A stretch of DNA of 64,000 bases. Origin: Streptomyces ambofaciens ATCC 23877. Its GTDB lineage: Bacteria > Actinomycetota > Actinomycetes > Streptomycetales > Streptomycetaceae. This document shows, piece after piece, positions 8,155 through 17,168 of the stretch (its first letter is position 1; every line of letters begins with the position of its first letter). The stretch is from contig NZ_CP012382.1 of the NCBI RefSeq assembly GCF_001267885.1, positions 868,001 through 932,000 of the forward strand, read 5' to 3'. The translations under genes were made by a program, and so were the position numbers. Under the pieces are notes generated by a model, which had not been told where the DNA came from, did not search any database, and saw only the letters and a program-made list of their open reading frames with translations.

Positions 8155-9890
8155 CCCGTACCTGGCAGATCACCGACGTCACCGAGGCCGCGCGGGCGCG
8201 CATCGCCGCCGCGCGCCTGGCCACCGCCTACGGAGTGCCGCCCCTGGAGCGCACCCGGCTGGTGGCCTCGCTCAGCGCGCAGCTGCGGCTGTGCCTGACC
8301 AAGGGCGGTGCCTGGCGGCTCACGCTGGAGACGGGGGCGGCCTCCCGCGCCACGCCGGACGCCACGGGGAGCGTGCTGCACGCCGTGGTGGCGCCGGACC
8401 GCGACACCGCTGCCGCCGGTCAGCCCCCGTGGCGGGTCACGGTGCCCTGCCCCGAGGGCGTGCCGGCCGCCGAGGCCGAGGCCGAGGCCGCGGTGGACGA
8501 TCCGGCCCTGCTGGCGGAGGCGCTGCTGGGCGCGGACGAGGACACGGCCCTGGTACTGGAGCGGCTGAACGAGCAGGAACACCTGGTGGACTTCCACCGG
8601 GAGGAGTTGCAGCAGACCAATCAGGGCGTCGTGGCGTTGCACGCCGAGCTGGACGCCGCGGGGCGGGCCCAGCGGGAGGCGTTCGCCGCCGAACGCAAGG
8701 CACGCACGGAGGCGGAGAACGCCCGTCGCAGGCTGACCTTCCTCGCGAACGCGAGCGCGGTGCTCACGGCATCGCTCGACCACCACGAGATCGTGCGCCG
8801 GCTGCCGGAGCTGCTGGTGCCCGAGTACGCCGCGAGCGTCGACGTCTGGCTGTTCGAGCAGGAGGGCGAACGGCCGGGCCCGGCCCATCCGGCCGCCGCC
8901 GTGGTCGCGGCCCGCACCGGTCGGCCGCAGTACGCCGCCGCGGACCCGGGCGGTCTGCCCGGTGTCGAGGACCAGCCGCCCTCGGCGCTGGAGCCGGAGC
9001 GGCCCCTGCTGTGCATCCCGCTGCCGACGCGGCAGGCCCCCCTGGGTGTGGTGACCCTGTCCCCGCCCGGCGAGCGCTGGGACCCCGACGACGCCGTGAT
9101 GCTGATCGAGCTGACCCGGCGGGCGAGCATCGCGATCGACCACGCCCAGCGCTACCAGCACAACCGGGACATCGCCGAGACGCTGCAGCGGGCCCTGCTC
9201 ACGGAGCTGCCCGCTCCGCCGGGACTCGCCCTGGCCGCGCGCTACCTGCCCGCCACGCACGGGCTGAACATCGGGGGCGACTGGTACGACGCCTTCCGCC
9301 AGCCCGACGGCGGCACCATCGCCGTGGTCGGCGACGTGACCGGGCACGGGTTGCGGGCCGCCGTGATGATGAGTCAGCTGCGTACCGCTCTGCGCGCCTA
9401 CGCCGTCGACGGCGGCAGCCCCGGCCGGCTGCTGACCCGGCTGCACACGTTCCTGCACCACCTCCAGCCCGACCTGTTCGCCACGGCGGTCATCGCGCGT
9501 TTCCACCCCGACGACCCCACCATGACGTGGGCCGCCGCCGGGCATCCGCCGCCGGTGCTGCGTACCCCGGACGGGCGGGTCCAGACCCTGGACGCCAAAC
9601 CCGGTGCGATGCTCGGCATCCCGCTGCGGCAGGAGATCACCGACCACACCGTCCCGCTGCCTCCGGGCTCGACGCTCGCGCTGTACACCGACGGCCTGGT
9701 GGAGCGGCGCGCCCTGGGCATAGACCCGGGCATCGCGCGGCTCGCCGAGGCGCTCGGCGGGTTCGGCTCGGCCCAGCTGGAGGCGGACCTGGAGGGGTCG
9801 GCGGACGGCATCCTGCGTCCCCTGCTCAGCGACTCGCAACGCGACGACGACGTGTGCCTGTTGCTCTGCCACCTCCGCGGCTCCGGCTGA
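8151..9890 (+). CDS. GAF-PP2C (RsbU-like) phosphatase, end of stressosome operon
   Basis: 579 aa, overlapping the previous gene by ATGA. The first 130 residues look like a reduced GHKL fold without clear G-boxes. A Glu/Ala-rich coiled coil follows (about 140-205), then a GAF domain (about 210-335) and a C-terminal SpoIIE/PP2C domain with GGDWYDA, GDVTGHGL and LYTDGLVER. In RsbU the region before the phosphatase domain binds RsbT. Here the N-terminal kinase-like remnant and coiled coil could serve that role, which is inference. The likely substrate is a phosphorylated STAS antagonist such as the product of 4772-5164. It closes the five-gene operon. Confidence 0.9.
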   Translation: MTRTWQITDVTEAARARIAAARLATAYGVPPLERTRLVASLSAQLRLCLTKGGAWRLTLETGAASRATPDATGSVLHAVVAPDRDTAAAGQPPWRVTVPCPEGVPAAEAEAEAAVDDPALLAEALLGADEDTALVLERLNEQEHLVDFHREELQQTNQGVVALHAELDAAGRAQREAFAAERKARTEAENARRRLTFLANASAVLTASLDHHEIVRRLPELLVPEYAASVDVWLFEQEGERPGPAHPAAAVVAARTGRPQYAAADPGGLPGVEDQPPSALEPERPLLCIPLPTRQAPLGVVTLSPPGERWDPDDAVMLIELTRRASIAIDHAQRYQHNRDIAETLQRALLTELPAPPGLALAARYLPATHGLNIGGDWYDAFRQPDGGTIAVVGDVTGHGLRAAVMMSQLRTALRAYAVDGGSPGRLLTRLHTFLHHLQPDLFATAVIARFHPDDPTMTWAAAGHPPPVLRTPDGRVQTLDAKPGAMLGIPLRQEITDHTVPLPPGSTLALYTDGLVERRALGIDPGIARLAEALGGFGSAQLEADLEGSADGILRPLLSDSQRDDDVCLLLCHLRGSG

Positions 9891-10198
9891 GCCGCCCGCG
9901 CCGCTCCCCAGCTCCCCAGCTCCCCCAGCTCCCCCAGGGGACGGTCCGGGCCCGTGCGCTCCGCCGGTTCACCCCGCCGGTTCACTCCGCCCGTTCACCC
10001 CCTCCGTCCACCCCGCCCGGTGCGCTCCGGGGCCGGGCGGGGCATGGTGGTGACCGAGGCGTGTCGCCTGCCTGCCGCGCCCGGCTGGCCGGATCGGCGT
10101 GGACGCGATGGGATCGACGAGGTGCGAAGCAGCGATCCAGGGGCAGGCGAATGGCGTTCGCGGCAGACCGCCTCGAGCCGCAGAAAGGGATGAACACC
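9891..10198. other. Intergenic region with short low-complexity repeats
   Basis: 308 bp without a convincing gene. The first part carries CCCAGCT-type repeats (about 9907-9936) and near-repeats of CCGCCGGTTCAC (9961 onward). Homopurine/homopyrimidine bias makes short frames open by chance. AAAGGGA at 10184-10190 is the ribosome binding site of the next gene. I see no clear promoter or terminator. Confidence 0.5.
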
Positions 10199-11563
10199 GT
10201 GACACGACCCAGGATCCTGGTGGTCGGCGCAGGTTTCGCCGGCGTGGAGTGCGTCCGCCGTCTGGAGCGCAGGCTCGCCCCGAACGAGGCCGACGTCACC
10301 CTGGTGGCGCCGTTCTCCTACCAGCTCTATCTGCCCTTGCTGCCCCAGGTCGCCTCCGGGGTGCTGACGCCCCAGTCGATCGCGCTCTCCCTGCGCCGCA
10401 GCAGCAAGTACCGGACCCGGATCATCCCGGGCGGTGCCATCGGGGTGGACCTCAAGGCCAAGGTCTGCGTGGTGCGCACCATCACCGACCAGATCGTCAA
10501 CGAGCCGTACGACTACATCGTGCTGGCTCCCGGCAGCATCACCCGCACGTTCGACATCCCGGGGCTCACCGACAACGCGTTCGGCATGAAGACCCTGGCG
10601 GAGGCGGCGTACGTCCGCGACCACGTCATCGCGCAGCTCGACCTCGCCGACGCCAGCCAGGACCCGGTGGAACGCGCCTCCCGGCTGCAGTTCGTGGTCG
10701 TCGGCGGCGGTTATGCCGGCACCGAGACCGCGGCGTGTCTGCAGCGGCTGACGCACGCGGCGGTCAAGCGCTACAACCGGCTCGACCCGAGCCTGATCAA
10801 GTGGCACCTGATCGACATCGCGCCGAAGCTGATGCCCGAACTGGGCGAGAAGCTCGGACGGGACGCGCAGCAGATCCTCACGCGGCGCGGCATCGAGATC
10901 TCCCTGGGCGTGTCCATCGAGAAGGCGGGCCCCGAGGAGGTCACCTTCACGGACGGCCGGGTCGTGCCCACCCGCACGCTGATCTGGACCGCCGGTGTGG
11001 TGGCGAGCCCGCTCATCGCCACGCTCGGCGCCGAGACGGTCAAGGGGCGGCTCGCGGTCACCGCGGAGATGTGCCTGCCGAACCACGACGGGGTGTTCGC
11101 GCTGGGCGACTCGGCGGCGGTGCCCGACCTCGCCAAGGGCCAGGAGGGCTCGGTCTGCCCGCCCACCGCCCAGCACGCCATGCGGCAGGGCCGGCACGTG
11201 GCCGAGAACCTCATCGCCACGCTGCGCAACCAGCCGATGCGGCCGTACGTCCACAAGGACCTGGGTCTCGTCGTCGACCTCGGCGGCGCGGACGCGGTCT
11301 CCAAGCCGCTCGGCGTCGAACTCAAGGGCCTGCCCGCCCAGGCCGTGGCCCGCGGCTACCACTGGTCCGCGCTGCGCACGGGCGTGGCCAAGGCCCGGGT
11401 GGCGACCAACTGGGCGCTCAACGCGCTCGCCGGCGACGACTTCGTCCGCACCGGTTTCCAGGCCCGCAAGCCGGCCAAGCTGAAGGACTTTGAATACACC
11501 GACGCCTATCTGACGCCGGAACAGGTACGGGAGCGCGTCGGCGGGGTGAGCCGGGCGCAGTGA
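10199..11563 (+). CDS. ndh: Type II NADH dehydrogenase (NDH-2), FAD-dependent
   Basis: About 454 aa. GTG 10199 lies 8 nt after AAAGGGA; ATG 10190 is in frame but abuts that site. Two Rossmann motifs are visible: an N-terminal FAD motif (VVGAGFAGVECVRR) and a central NADH motif (VVVGGGYAGTETAA). The C-terminal FAD contact VFALGDSAAVP and the late CPPTAQHAMRQG segment are typical of NDH-2. The enzyme moves electrons from NADH to menaquinone without pumping protons. The C-terminus is longer than in E. coli Ndh and probably forms the amphipathic membrane anchor. A 300-bp gap separates it from the stressosome operon. Confidence 0.93.
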   Translation: MTRPRILVVGAGFAGVECVRRLERRLAPNEADVTLVAPFSYQLYLPLLPQVASGVLTPQSIALSLRRSSKYRTRIIPGGAIGVDLKAKVCVVRTITDQIVNEPYDYIVLAPGSITRTFDIPGLTDNAFGMKTLAEAAYVRDHVIAQLDLADASQDPVERASRLQFVVVGGGYAGTETAACLQRLTHAAVKRYNRLDPSLIKWHLIDIAPKLMPELGEKLGRDAQQILTRRGIEISLGVSIEKAGPEEVTFTDGRVVPTRTLIWTAGVVASPLIATLGAETVKGRLAVTAEMCLPNHDGVFALGDSAAVPDLAKGQEGSVCPPTAQHAMRQGRHVAENLIATLRNQPMRPYVHKDLGLVVDLGGADAVSKPLGVELKGLPAQAVARGYHWSALRTGVAKARVATNWALNALAGDDFVRTGFQARKPAKLKDFEYTDAYLTPEQVRERVGGVSRAQ

Positions 11564-11663
11564 CCCCGCGGCCGGGATCGGCTCGCGGCATGGCATGCTG
11601 AGAAGTGGATCTCGGCGCGAACCGGCCGGGTATCGGTCGTGAATCAGGAGAGTGTACGGCGGC

Positions 11664-13910
11664 GTGAAGGCAGCGGGGCGCTCGGTGCGGACACGGCTGC
11701 GGGACCGCGTCGCCGCGTCCGATCCCGGACTGTTGCGGCTGACGGCGGGGCTGCGGACGGTGGGCGCCATCGCCCTGGCCCTGGCCGTGCTCGCCGTGTT
11801 CGGCGCGGACGTCACCCACCTGGTGGCGGGGGCCATGGCGGCGATGGTCGCCACCTTCGCCATCCGGGAGAAGGAGCCCGGCCCGCAGGCGATCACGCTG
11901 GCGCTGGGGCTGCCCGTCGCCCTGGCCTCGGTCTCGATCAGTTCGCTGCTCACCTCGCGGGTCGTCATCGGCGACGCCTTCTTCGTCGTCCTGATCTTCT
12001 GCGCCGTCTTCGTGCGCAGGTTCGGCGACCGCGGCACCGCCCTCGGGCTGATCGGCTTCCAGGTCTACTTCGTCTCGCTGTTCGTCGGCGCGAAGGTGTC
12101 GGTGCTGCCGGAGCTGCTGGGCGCCATCACGGTGGCGTTCGTGTGCAGCGCGGTGGTGCGGTTCGCGGTGGTGCCGGCGACGCCCGCGGGCATCCTGCAG
12201 CGGTTGCGGCAGGCGTTCCGGGCCCGGCTGGCCCAGCTGATCGCCACCCAGGCCGAGTTGCTGGACGCCGGGCCGGGCGAGATCGACAAGACGCTGGAGC
12301 ATCTGCGGGACGGCACCGCGCGCCTGCACGAGACGGCCCTGATGATCCAGTCCCGGCTGGAGGAGGGCACCCCCGACGAGTCCACGGCGCGGCTGGTGCA
12401 GCGGCGCGTCGCGGACGCCGAGATCGCCGCCGAGCGCCTCGGCCTGCTGCTGCTGACCGCGCGCAGCGCCGAGCGGGCGGACACCCTGACCCTGCACCTG
12501 CCGGGCGCGCCGGCGCCCGCGGTGGGCCGCTCGCCGGCGCCCGGCGAGGCGACGGAGATCCTGCGCCGCGATCTCGGGGCCCTGCGCACGCTGGTGCTGC
12601 GGCCGCCCGCCGAGGCGCGCGGTACCGCGCTGTCCCACCTGCGCAACCGGCTCCTCGGCTACCGCGACGAGGAGAACCTGCCCGAGGCGACCCCGGCGGT
12701 CCAGGACGTGTTCCGCGGCATCGGCGAGACCGCGCGTGCGGTCATGGGCCTGCGGATCGCCCTGGACGGGCCGCAGGACGAGTCGGACGACACCCCGGCG
12801 ACGACCCGTTCCCGGGAGGAGCTGGACGCCGAGGACGCGGCCATCGACGCCGGCGAGGAGGCCGCCCCCAAGGAGGAGCCCACCGGACTGCGGCGGCCCA
12901 CCACACGGGCCGCGGTGCAGGTGGCGGTGGGGTCCTCGCTCGCCATCGTCGGCGGGGAGTTCCTGTCCTCGCAGCGCTGGTACTGGGCGGTCCTGACCTG
13001 CTGGATCGTCTTCATCAACACCGCCTCCACGGGCGAGATCCTGGTCAAGGGCTACCGCCGTCTGCTGGGCACCGTGCTGGGGGTCGTGGCGGGCATCGTG
13101 CTGGCCGGCCTGGTCGGCAACCACACCTGGACCGCGTTCGGCCTGGTGCTGCTGCTGATCTTCGCGATGTTCTACACGGCGCCGCTGTCCTACACGCTGA
13201 TGTCGTTCTTCGTCACCGCGATGCTCGGGCTGCTGTACACCCTGCTGCACACCTACAGCCTGTCCGTGCTGCTGCTGCGCATCGAGGAGACGGCCCTCGG
13301 GGCGGCCTGCGGGATCGTCGCGGCGGCGCTGGTGCTGCCGATACACACCGACCGCCGTACGAACGAACTGCTCGAGACGGTGCTGGAGCGGCTCACCGAC
13401 GTCACCGAGGGCGCCGTGGACCAGCTCAGCGGCGGGCCGGCGGCCGATCTGCTGGACACGGCGCGGGAGCTGGACCAGGCGCTGGGCGACCTGCGGGCCG
13501 CCACCCAGCCGCTCACGCATCCGATCACGCCGTTGCGGGCCCGGCGCGACACGGCCCAGTACGTGGTCGCGCTGCTGGAGACCTGCGCCTATCACGCCCG
13601 GTCGCTGGCGGCGACGGCCGAGCTGCTGCCGACCCACCCCTCGATCGCGGCCGACCCGAGGCTGCGCGGGGCGGTGCGGCGCACGGTGCGCAACATCGAG
13701 GCGATCGCCGCGCGGGTCGCCGACGAGGACGCGCGGACCGAGGTGGAGACCGGGCCGAGCATCGCGTCGCTGCTGGAGCCGGACGCCGCCGGGGTGCCGC
13801 GGTACGGCCGGATCACCGGCCGGGTACTGCGGCACCTGGAGCGCCTGGACGAAGCGGTGGTGGGCCTCGCCCGGCCGCTGGGCGTGCCCGTCAGGACACC
13901 GCGGCGGTGA
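11664..13910 (+). CDS. FUSC-family membrane protein (aromatic acid exporter-like)
   Basis: About 748 aa. GTG 11664 is chosen with GGAGAG 11 nt upstream; GTG 11652 directly abuts that site. It shows the two-halved FUSC layout: a cluster of about five membrane helices (residues 25-170), a large soluble Ala/Glu/Arg-rich middle region (180-400), a second helix cluster (405-560), and a helical soluble tail. The family includes AaeB-like and YccS-like proteins, which are proposed exporters of aromatic acids. The substrate here is unknown. It ends 4 bp from the convergent gene at 13914. Confidence 0.88.
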   Translation: MKAAGRSVRTRLRDRVAASDPGLLRLTAGLRTVGAIALALAVLAVFGADVTHLVAGAMAAMVATFAIREKEPGPQAITLALGLPVALASVSISSLLTSRVVIGDAFFVVLIFCAVFVRRFGDRGTALGLIGFQVYFVSLFVGAKVSVLPELLGAITVAFVCSAVVRFAVVPATPAGILQRLRQAFRARLAQLIATQAELLDAGPGEIDKTLEHLRDGTARLHETALMIQSRLEEGTPDESTARLVQRRVADAEIAAERLGLLLLTARSAERADTLTLHLPGAPAPAVGRSPAPGEATEILRRDLGALRTLVLRPPAEARGTALSHLRNRLLGYRDEENLPEATPAVQDVFRGIGETARAVMGLRIALDGPQDESDDTPATTRSREELDAEDAAIDAGEEAAPKEEPTGLRRPTTRAAVQVAVGSSLAIVGGEFLSSQRWYWAVLTCWIVFINTASTGEILVKGYRRLLGTVLGVVAGIVLAGLVGNHTWTAFGLVLLLIFAMFYTAPLSYTLMSFFVTAMLGLLYTLLHTYSLSVLLLRIEETALGAACGIVAAALVLPIHTDRRTNELLETVLERLTDVTEGAVDQLSGGPAADLLDTARELDQALGDLRAATQPLTHPITPLRARRDTAQYVVALLETCAYHARSLAATAELLPTHPSIAADPRLRGAVRRTVRNIEAIAARVADEDARTEVETGPSIASLLEPDAAGVPRYGRITGRVLRHLERLDEAVVGLARPLGVPVRTPRR

Positions 13911-13913
13911 GGG

Positions 13914-14348
13914 TCAGAAGTCGCTGGGCAGACCGCTGGCCTCGGCGATGCCGCGCAGTTCCTCGTTCTGCACGTGGCGTTCCTTGAGGTAGTCGGCTAT
14001 CTCCCCGAGGCGCTCGGGGTCGGAGGCGGTGGCCGCGTCGGTGACGACCCGCACCGGACCGGTCTCGTCGGTGCTGATCTCGACGACCTCGTTGTCCAGC
14101 CGGCCGGTGACCGCGGTGGCGATGACCAGGGCGGCCTCGTCCCTGATCTCCTGGGGCAGCGCTTCGGCGTTGTCCCCGTCCAGGGAGAAGTCGATGGTGG
14201 GCATCTGGTGCTCGTCGATCGCCTGGAGGACGGGTTCCACCACGCTGAGCAGCAGCTGGTAGTCGTCGGTCTCCATGCGCACGCGCAGGAGGTCGAGGTA
14301 GACGTCCACGGGACGTCCGTCCGGCGGAGGAATCTCGTGTTCGTTCAT
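13914..14348 (-). CDS. Conserved hypothetical protein
   Basis: 144 aa, acidic and soluble, with no signal peptide or membrane helix. The N-terminal half has a DVYLDLLRVRMETDD pattern and the C-terminal tail is helical (ADYLKERHVQNEELRG). I do not recognise the family. It sits 28 bp downstream of the DUF1206 gene on the same strand and is probably co-transcribed with it. No catalytic motif is evident. Confidence 0.75.
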   Translation of the reverse strand: MNEHEIPPPDGRPVDVYLDLLRVRMETDDYQLLLSVVEPVLQAIDEHQMPTIDFSLDGDNAEALPQEIRDEAALVIATAVTGRLDNEVVEISTDETGPVRVVTDAATASDPERLGEIADYLKERHVQNEELRGIAEASGLPSDF

Positions 14349-14376
14349 TCGACCCGTGTTCCCCGTGCCGCGCGGC

Positions 14377-15210
14377 TCAGACCCTGCGCCAGCGCGCGAG
14401 GGCGAAGGAGAACACGCCGAACAGCACCAGACCCGCGGCGACGCAGACCAGCAGCCAGGGTCCGAGCGGGGTGTCGGCGAAGGAGCGGAGGGTGTCGTCC
14501 AGGCCCTTGGCCTTGTCGGGTTGGTAGTCGACGGCGGCTCGCACGGCGAAGGCGCCGGCGGCGGCGAAGACGATGCCGCGGGCCGCTCCTCCCCCGACGC
14601 CGGTGACGTCGACCAGCCGCCGGGCCCGGGGGCTCAGCTCGCCGAGCTTCAGCTTCTTGTGGTAGCTGCGGCGCAGCGCCTGCACGGCGATCACGACGCC
14701 GGCGACGACTATCCCGGCGCCGACCAGGCCCACGATCCACTGCCCGGCGGGCACCTCCATCACCCGCGAGGTGACGTCGCGGGACTGCTGGTCACTGGAG
14801 CCGCTGCCGCCGGAGCCGGCCGCGAAGGCGAGGACCGAGTAGGCGACGAACGCGTAGAACACGCACCGGGCGGCGGCCGGGAGCCGCTTCTTCGCGGTGT
14901 GACCGTCCTTGCCCGTGACGCCGAAGAGCGCCTCCGACAGGCGCCAGAGCGCCATGCCGACCAGTCCGGCACCCAGCGCCCACAGCAGGACCGCCCCGAA
15001 GGGCTTGTCCGACAGCTCGGCCAGGGCGCCGCCCCGGTCCGCCTCGTGCTCACCGGTACCGAAGGCGATCTGCAGCGCCAGGATGCCGACCAGCAGGTAG
15101 ATGACGCCGCGTGCGGTCAGTCCCGCCCGTGCGGCCCCCTCGGCTGTCGATCCGTTCGCCGCCCGGCGGGCCCGGCCGCGGCCGGAACGTGCGAGAACAT
15201 TCGCGTTCAT
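14377..15210 (-). CDS. DUF1206 membrane protein
   Basis: 277 aa. ATG at 15210 is chosen because GGGAGGGG lies 8 nt upstream on the coding strand. The protein has six predicted helices arranged as three similar two-helix units, each starting with an Ala/Gly/Arg-rich segment such as AARAGLTARGVIYLLVG. This is the pattern of the DUF1206 family. Function is unknown, and it is frequent in actinobacteria. A Ser/Gly-rich stretch (GSGGSGSSDQQ) lies in the middle. It is separated from the upstream sigma gene by a strong hairpin at 15262-15304. Confidence 0.88.
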   Translation of the reverse strand: MNANVLARSGRGRARRAANGSTAEGAARAGLTARGVIYLLVGILALQIAFGTGEHEADRGGALAELSDKPFGAVLLWALGAGLVGMALWRLSEALFGVTGKDGHTAKKRLPAAARCVFYAFVAYSVLAFAAGSGGSGSSDQQSRDVTSRVMEVPAGQWIVGLVGAGIVVAGVVIAVQALRRSYHKKLKLGELSPRARRLVDVTGVGGGAARGIVFAAAGAFAVRAAVDYQPDKAKGLDDTLRSFADTPLGPWLLVCVAAGLVLFGVFSFALARWRRV

Positions 15211-15261
15211 GTGTACATCCCCTCCCGGTGTTCCGCGTGCCCCGTCGTCCCGGGCACACAC

Positions 15262-15304
15262 CCCGGCTGCCCGTACACCGCCGAGCGGTGTACGGGCAGC
15301 CGGG
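15262..15304 (-). terminator. Perfect 19-20-bp hairpin terminator after the sigma gene
   Basis: The left arm at 15262-15280 pairs perfectly with 15286-15304; one more pair closes a three-base loop. It has no T-tract but is very stable. It lies between the sigma-factor locus and the start of the DUF1206 gene, both on the minus strand, so it should terminate transcription from the sigma gene. Confidence 0.7.
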
Positions 15305-15335
15305 CCATCACATCTCCCCCGACCCGCCTACCGGG

Positions 15336-15518
15336 TCAGTCCGCCGTCAGGGCGGGTTCGGCGGCCACGGACGCCGGGGCCTGCGCGGCTGCGAGCCGGC
15401 GCCGCGCGGCCTCCAGGGCCTGCCGCACGTCTCGCGTGCCGGTCGACACGCAGAGCGTGTACGCCAGGTCCCGCGTCCCAGGACCGGGGTCCGTCCCCGA
15501 GGCGTCAGTCGCGAGTCG
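15336..15518 (-). pseudogene. Probable 5'-truncated remnant of a DUF5133-family gene
   Basis: A minus-strand frame ending at TGA 15336-15338 encodes RDLAYTLCVSTGTRDV and then QALEAARRRLAAAQ. The (Y)TLCV motif followed by a Lys/Arg and Ala-rich helix is how I remember the C-terminal half of DUF5133 proteins, small Streptomyces proteins. There is no ATG, GTG or TTG giving a plausible start in this frame between here and the sigma gene, and the N-terminal half is absent. The frame runs back into the overlapping 3' end of the sigma gene. I infer a decayed gene joined to the sigma locus. A non-canonical start cannot be excluded. Confidence 0.5.
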
Positions 15519-16374
15519 TGCGGGCAGTGCCCCGGTGGCCCGCGCGCTCTCCCAGTGCCTCGTCGCGCACGCGGGCGCAGCTGCGGCTGATGAGCCGCGA
15601 GACGTGCATCTGCGAGATGCCGAGACGATCGGCTATACGGCTCTGTGTCATGTCCTCGAAGAAGCGCATGTAGAGGATGGCCCGCTCGCGCTCGGGCAGC
15701 CTGCGCAGCCCTTCCTTGGCGGACTCGCGGTCGATCACGGTGTCGTACGAGCCGTCCGCGGCACCGAGGGTGTCCGCGAGGCTGTAGCCGTCGTCGCCCG
15801 CCGAGAGCTCCGCGTCCAGCGACAGGGTGCTGAAGCTCTCCAGCGCCTCCATCCCGGCGCTGACCTCGTCCTCGGTCAGCCCGGTGTGGGCGGCGAGGGC
15901 GGCCACCGAGGGTTCGGGGCTGCCCGGGTTCTGGGTGAGCTCGCGCCGGGCCACCCGCACCTTGTTGCGCAGTTCCTGGACCCGGCGGGGCACCCGCAGG
16001 GCCCACATCCGGTCCCGGAAGTGGCGCTTGACCTCGCCGGTGATGGTGGGCACGGCGTAGCTCTCGAAGGCGCCGCGCTCCGGGTCGAAGCGGTCGATGG
16101 CCTTCACCAGGCCGAGCGCCGCGACCTGGCGCAGGTCCTCGATGGACTCGCCGCGGTCCCGGAAGCGGCCCGCGATCCGGTGGGCCATGGGCAGCCAGGC
16201 GGTGACGAGTTCGTCGCGGACCGCGTCGCGTTCCGGCCCGTCCTCCAGTCCCGCCAGCCGTCCGAAGAGGGCCATGGTGTCGGGGGCGTCGTCGTGCCGG
16301 CGACGGGCTGTGGTGGCGGACGTCTGGGCGGACTCGGCGGGGGTTCCGGGGACGGTGGGTGTTTCGATGAGCAT
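15505..16374 (-). CDS. SigB/SigF/SigG-family RNA polymerase sigma factor
   Basis: 289 aa. ATG 16374 has CAGGAG 9 nt upstream on the coding strand. Region 2 is clear (MAHRIAGRFRDRGES, DLRQVAALGLVKAIDRFD), followed by region 3 and a region 4 helix-turn-helix (TQSRIADRLGISQMHVSRLI). The arrangement with a HATPase gene 179 bp upstream is the classical anti-sigma/sigma pair, so the HATPase at 16554-17000 is its likely regulator. From remembered gene order it may correspond to S. coelicolor sigM; that is unchecked. A long perfect hairpin follows the gene. Confidence 0.93.
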   Translation of the reverse strand: MLIETPTVPGTPAESAQTSATTARRRHDDAPDTMALFGRLAGLEDGPERDAVRDELVTAWLPMAHRIAGRFRDRGESIEDLRQVAALGLVKAIDRFDPERGAFESYAVPTITGEVKRHFRDRMWALRVPRRVQELRNKVRVARRELTQNPGSPEPSVAALAAHTGLTEDEVSAGMEALESFSTLSLDAELSAGDDGYSLADTLGAADGSYDTVIDRESAKEGLRRLPERERAILYMRFFEDMTQSRIADRLGISQMHVSRLISRSCARVRDEALGERAGHRGTARTTRD

Positions 16375-16538
16375 GCGGATCGCTCCTGAACGGTGGTCTC
16401 AGGGGAACATTCCGCGGGAACGGTGCTGTCCGGGTGATCTCACCCGGAGGGCCCACGCAGCCATACCGCTCCCGCTGCTGCGCCTCCGGTCCGAAGCACG
16501 AACTTGCGACTGCCCCCACCCCGGGGGAACAAACTCCG

Positions 16539-16550
16539 CTTTTCGAAAAG
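16539..16550. promoter_or_regulatory. 12-bp palindrome between anti-sigma and sigma genes
   Basis: CTTTTCGAAAAG is a perfect palindrome, A/T-rich against its surroundings, just after the anti-sigma stop codon and 165 bp before the sigma gene start. It could be an operator for the sigma gene. The flanking ACCCCGGGG-type inversion at about 16518-16527 could form a small hairpin. Confidence 0.35.
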
Positions 16551-16553
16551 TAC

Positions 16554-17000
16554 TCAGGACAGCGGAACGACCACGGTGATGCACTTGCCTCCCGCGGGAA
16601 GATCGGCTACACGCACGTCGCACGCGAGCCGGCAGACGATCGGCCAGCCCCGGCCGCCGACGCGGCGGCGCCCCTGGGGGTCGGTGCGCGGCACCGCGAC
16701 CGGAAGGTCGTGGCTGCGGTCGCTCACCGACAGGCGCACCCCGGGGCCGACGACGTCGACCTGGAAGTCGGTGACGCCGCCGCCGTGCAGGATCGCGTTG
16801 GTGGTCAGCTCCGAGGCGACCAGCACGGCGTCCGACAGGGCGGCGGCGTCGCACGAGGCGTGGCCGTCGGTGCGGCCGCGTTCGGTGACGACGCGTTCGA
16901 CGGTCCTGCGGGCCTCGGCGGGTTTGCACGGCCGGAACCGCCGGTGCCGGTCCGCGTCGGGCTGGTCGACGACGGTTTCGGTCGTGTGGCTGTCACACAT
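16554..17000 (-). CDS. HATPase anti-sigma factor (RsbW-like serine kinase)
   Basis: 148 aa with a GHKL ATPase fold. ATG 17000 follows GGGAG with 7-nt spacing. The N-box VASELTTNAILHGGG is intact. The C-terminal lid reads GGRGWPIVCRLAC, the Streptomyces variant of the G2 box. The first 30 residues are polar. Proteins of this family bind a SigB-type sigma factor and phosphorylate a STAS antagonist. The sigma gene follows on the same strand, which supports a cognate pair. Cys residues in the N-terminal third (RPCKPAEAR, HASCDAAA) are notable but not diagnostic. Confidence 0.88.
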   Translation of the reverse strand: MCDSHTTETVVDQPDADRHRRFRPCKPAEARRTVERVVTERGRTDGHASCDAAALSDAVLVASELTTNAILHGGGVTDFQVDVVGPGVRLSVSDRSHDLPVAVPRTDPQGRRRVGGRGWPIVCRLACDVRVADLPAGGKCITVVVPLS

Positions 17001-17168
17001 CCGTCAGCTCCCTGGTCGGTGGGACGTACCGGGTCGGGCCGGTTTCGCGCGGTGGGCGCGCCGTGCGGCCTCGTCACTGTCGGCTCACCTCTGCCGGTGG
17101 GACCAAACCTCCCGGCCTCCTTACGGCCCAACAGCCATCCCGGCGCCGCACGGGGGTAAACGGAAGGC

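Noticed and set aside
6942..9872. Very long minus-strand open frame opposite the stressosome genes
   Set aside because: It is antisense to well-supported genes and carries no recognisable domain; high-GC codon bias keeps the antisense frame open.
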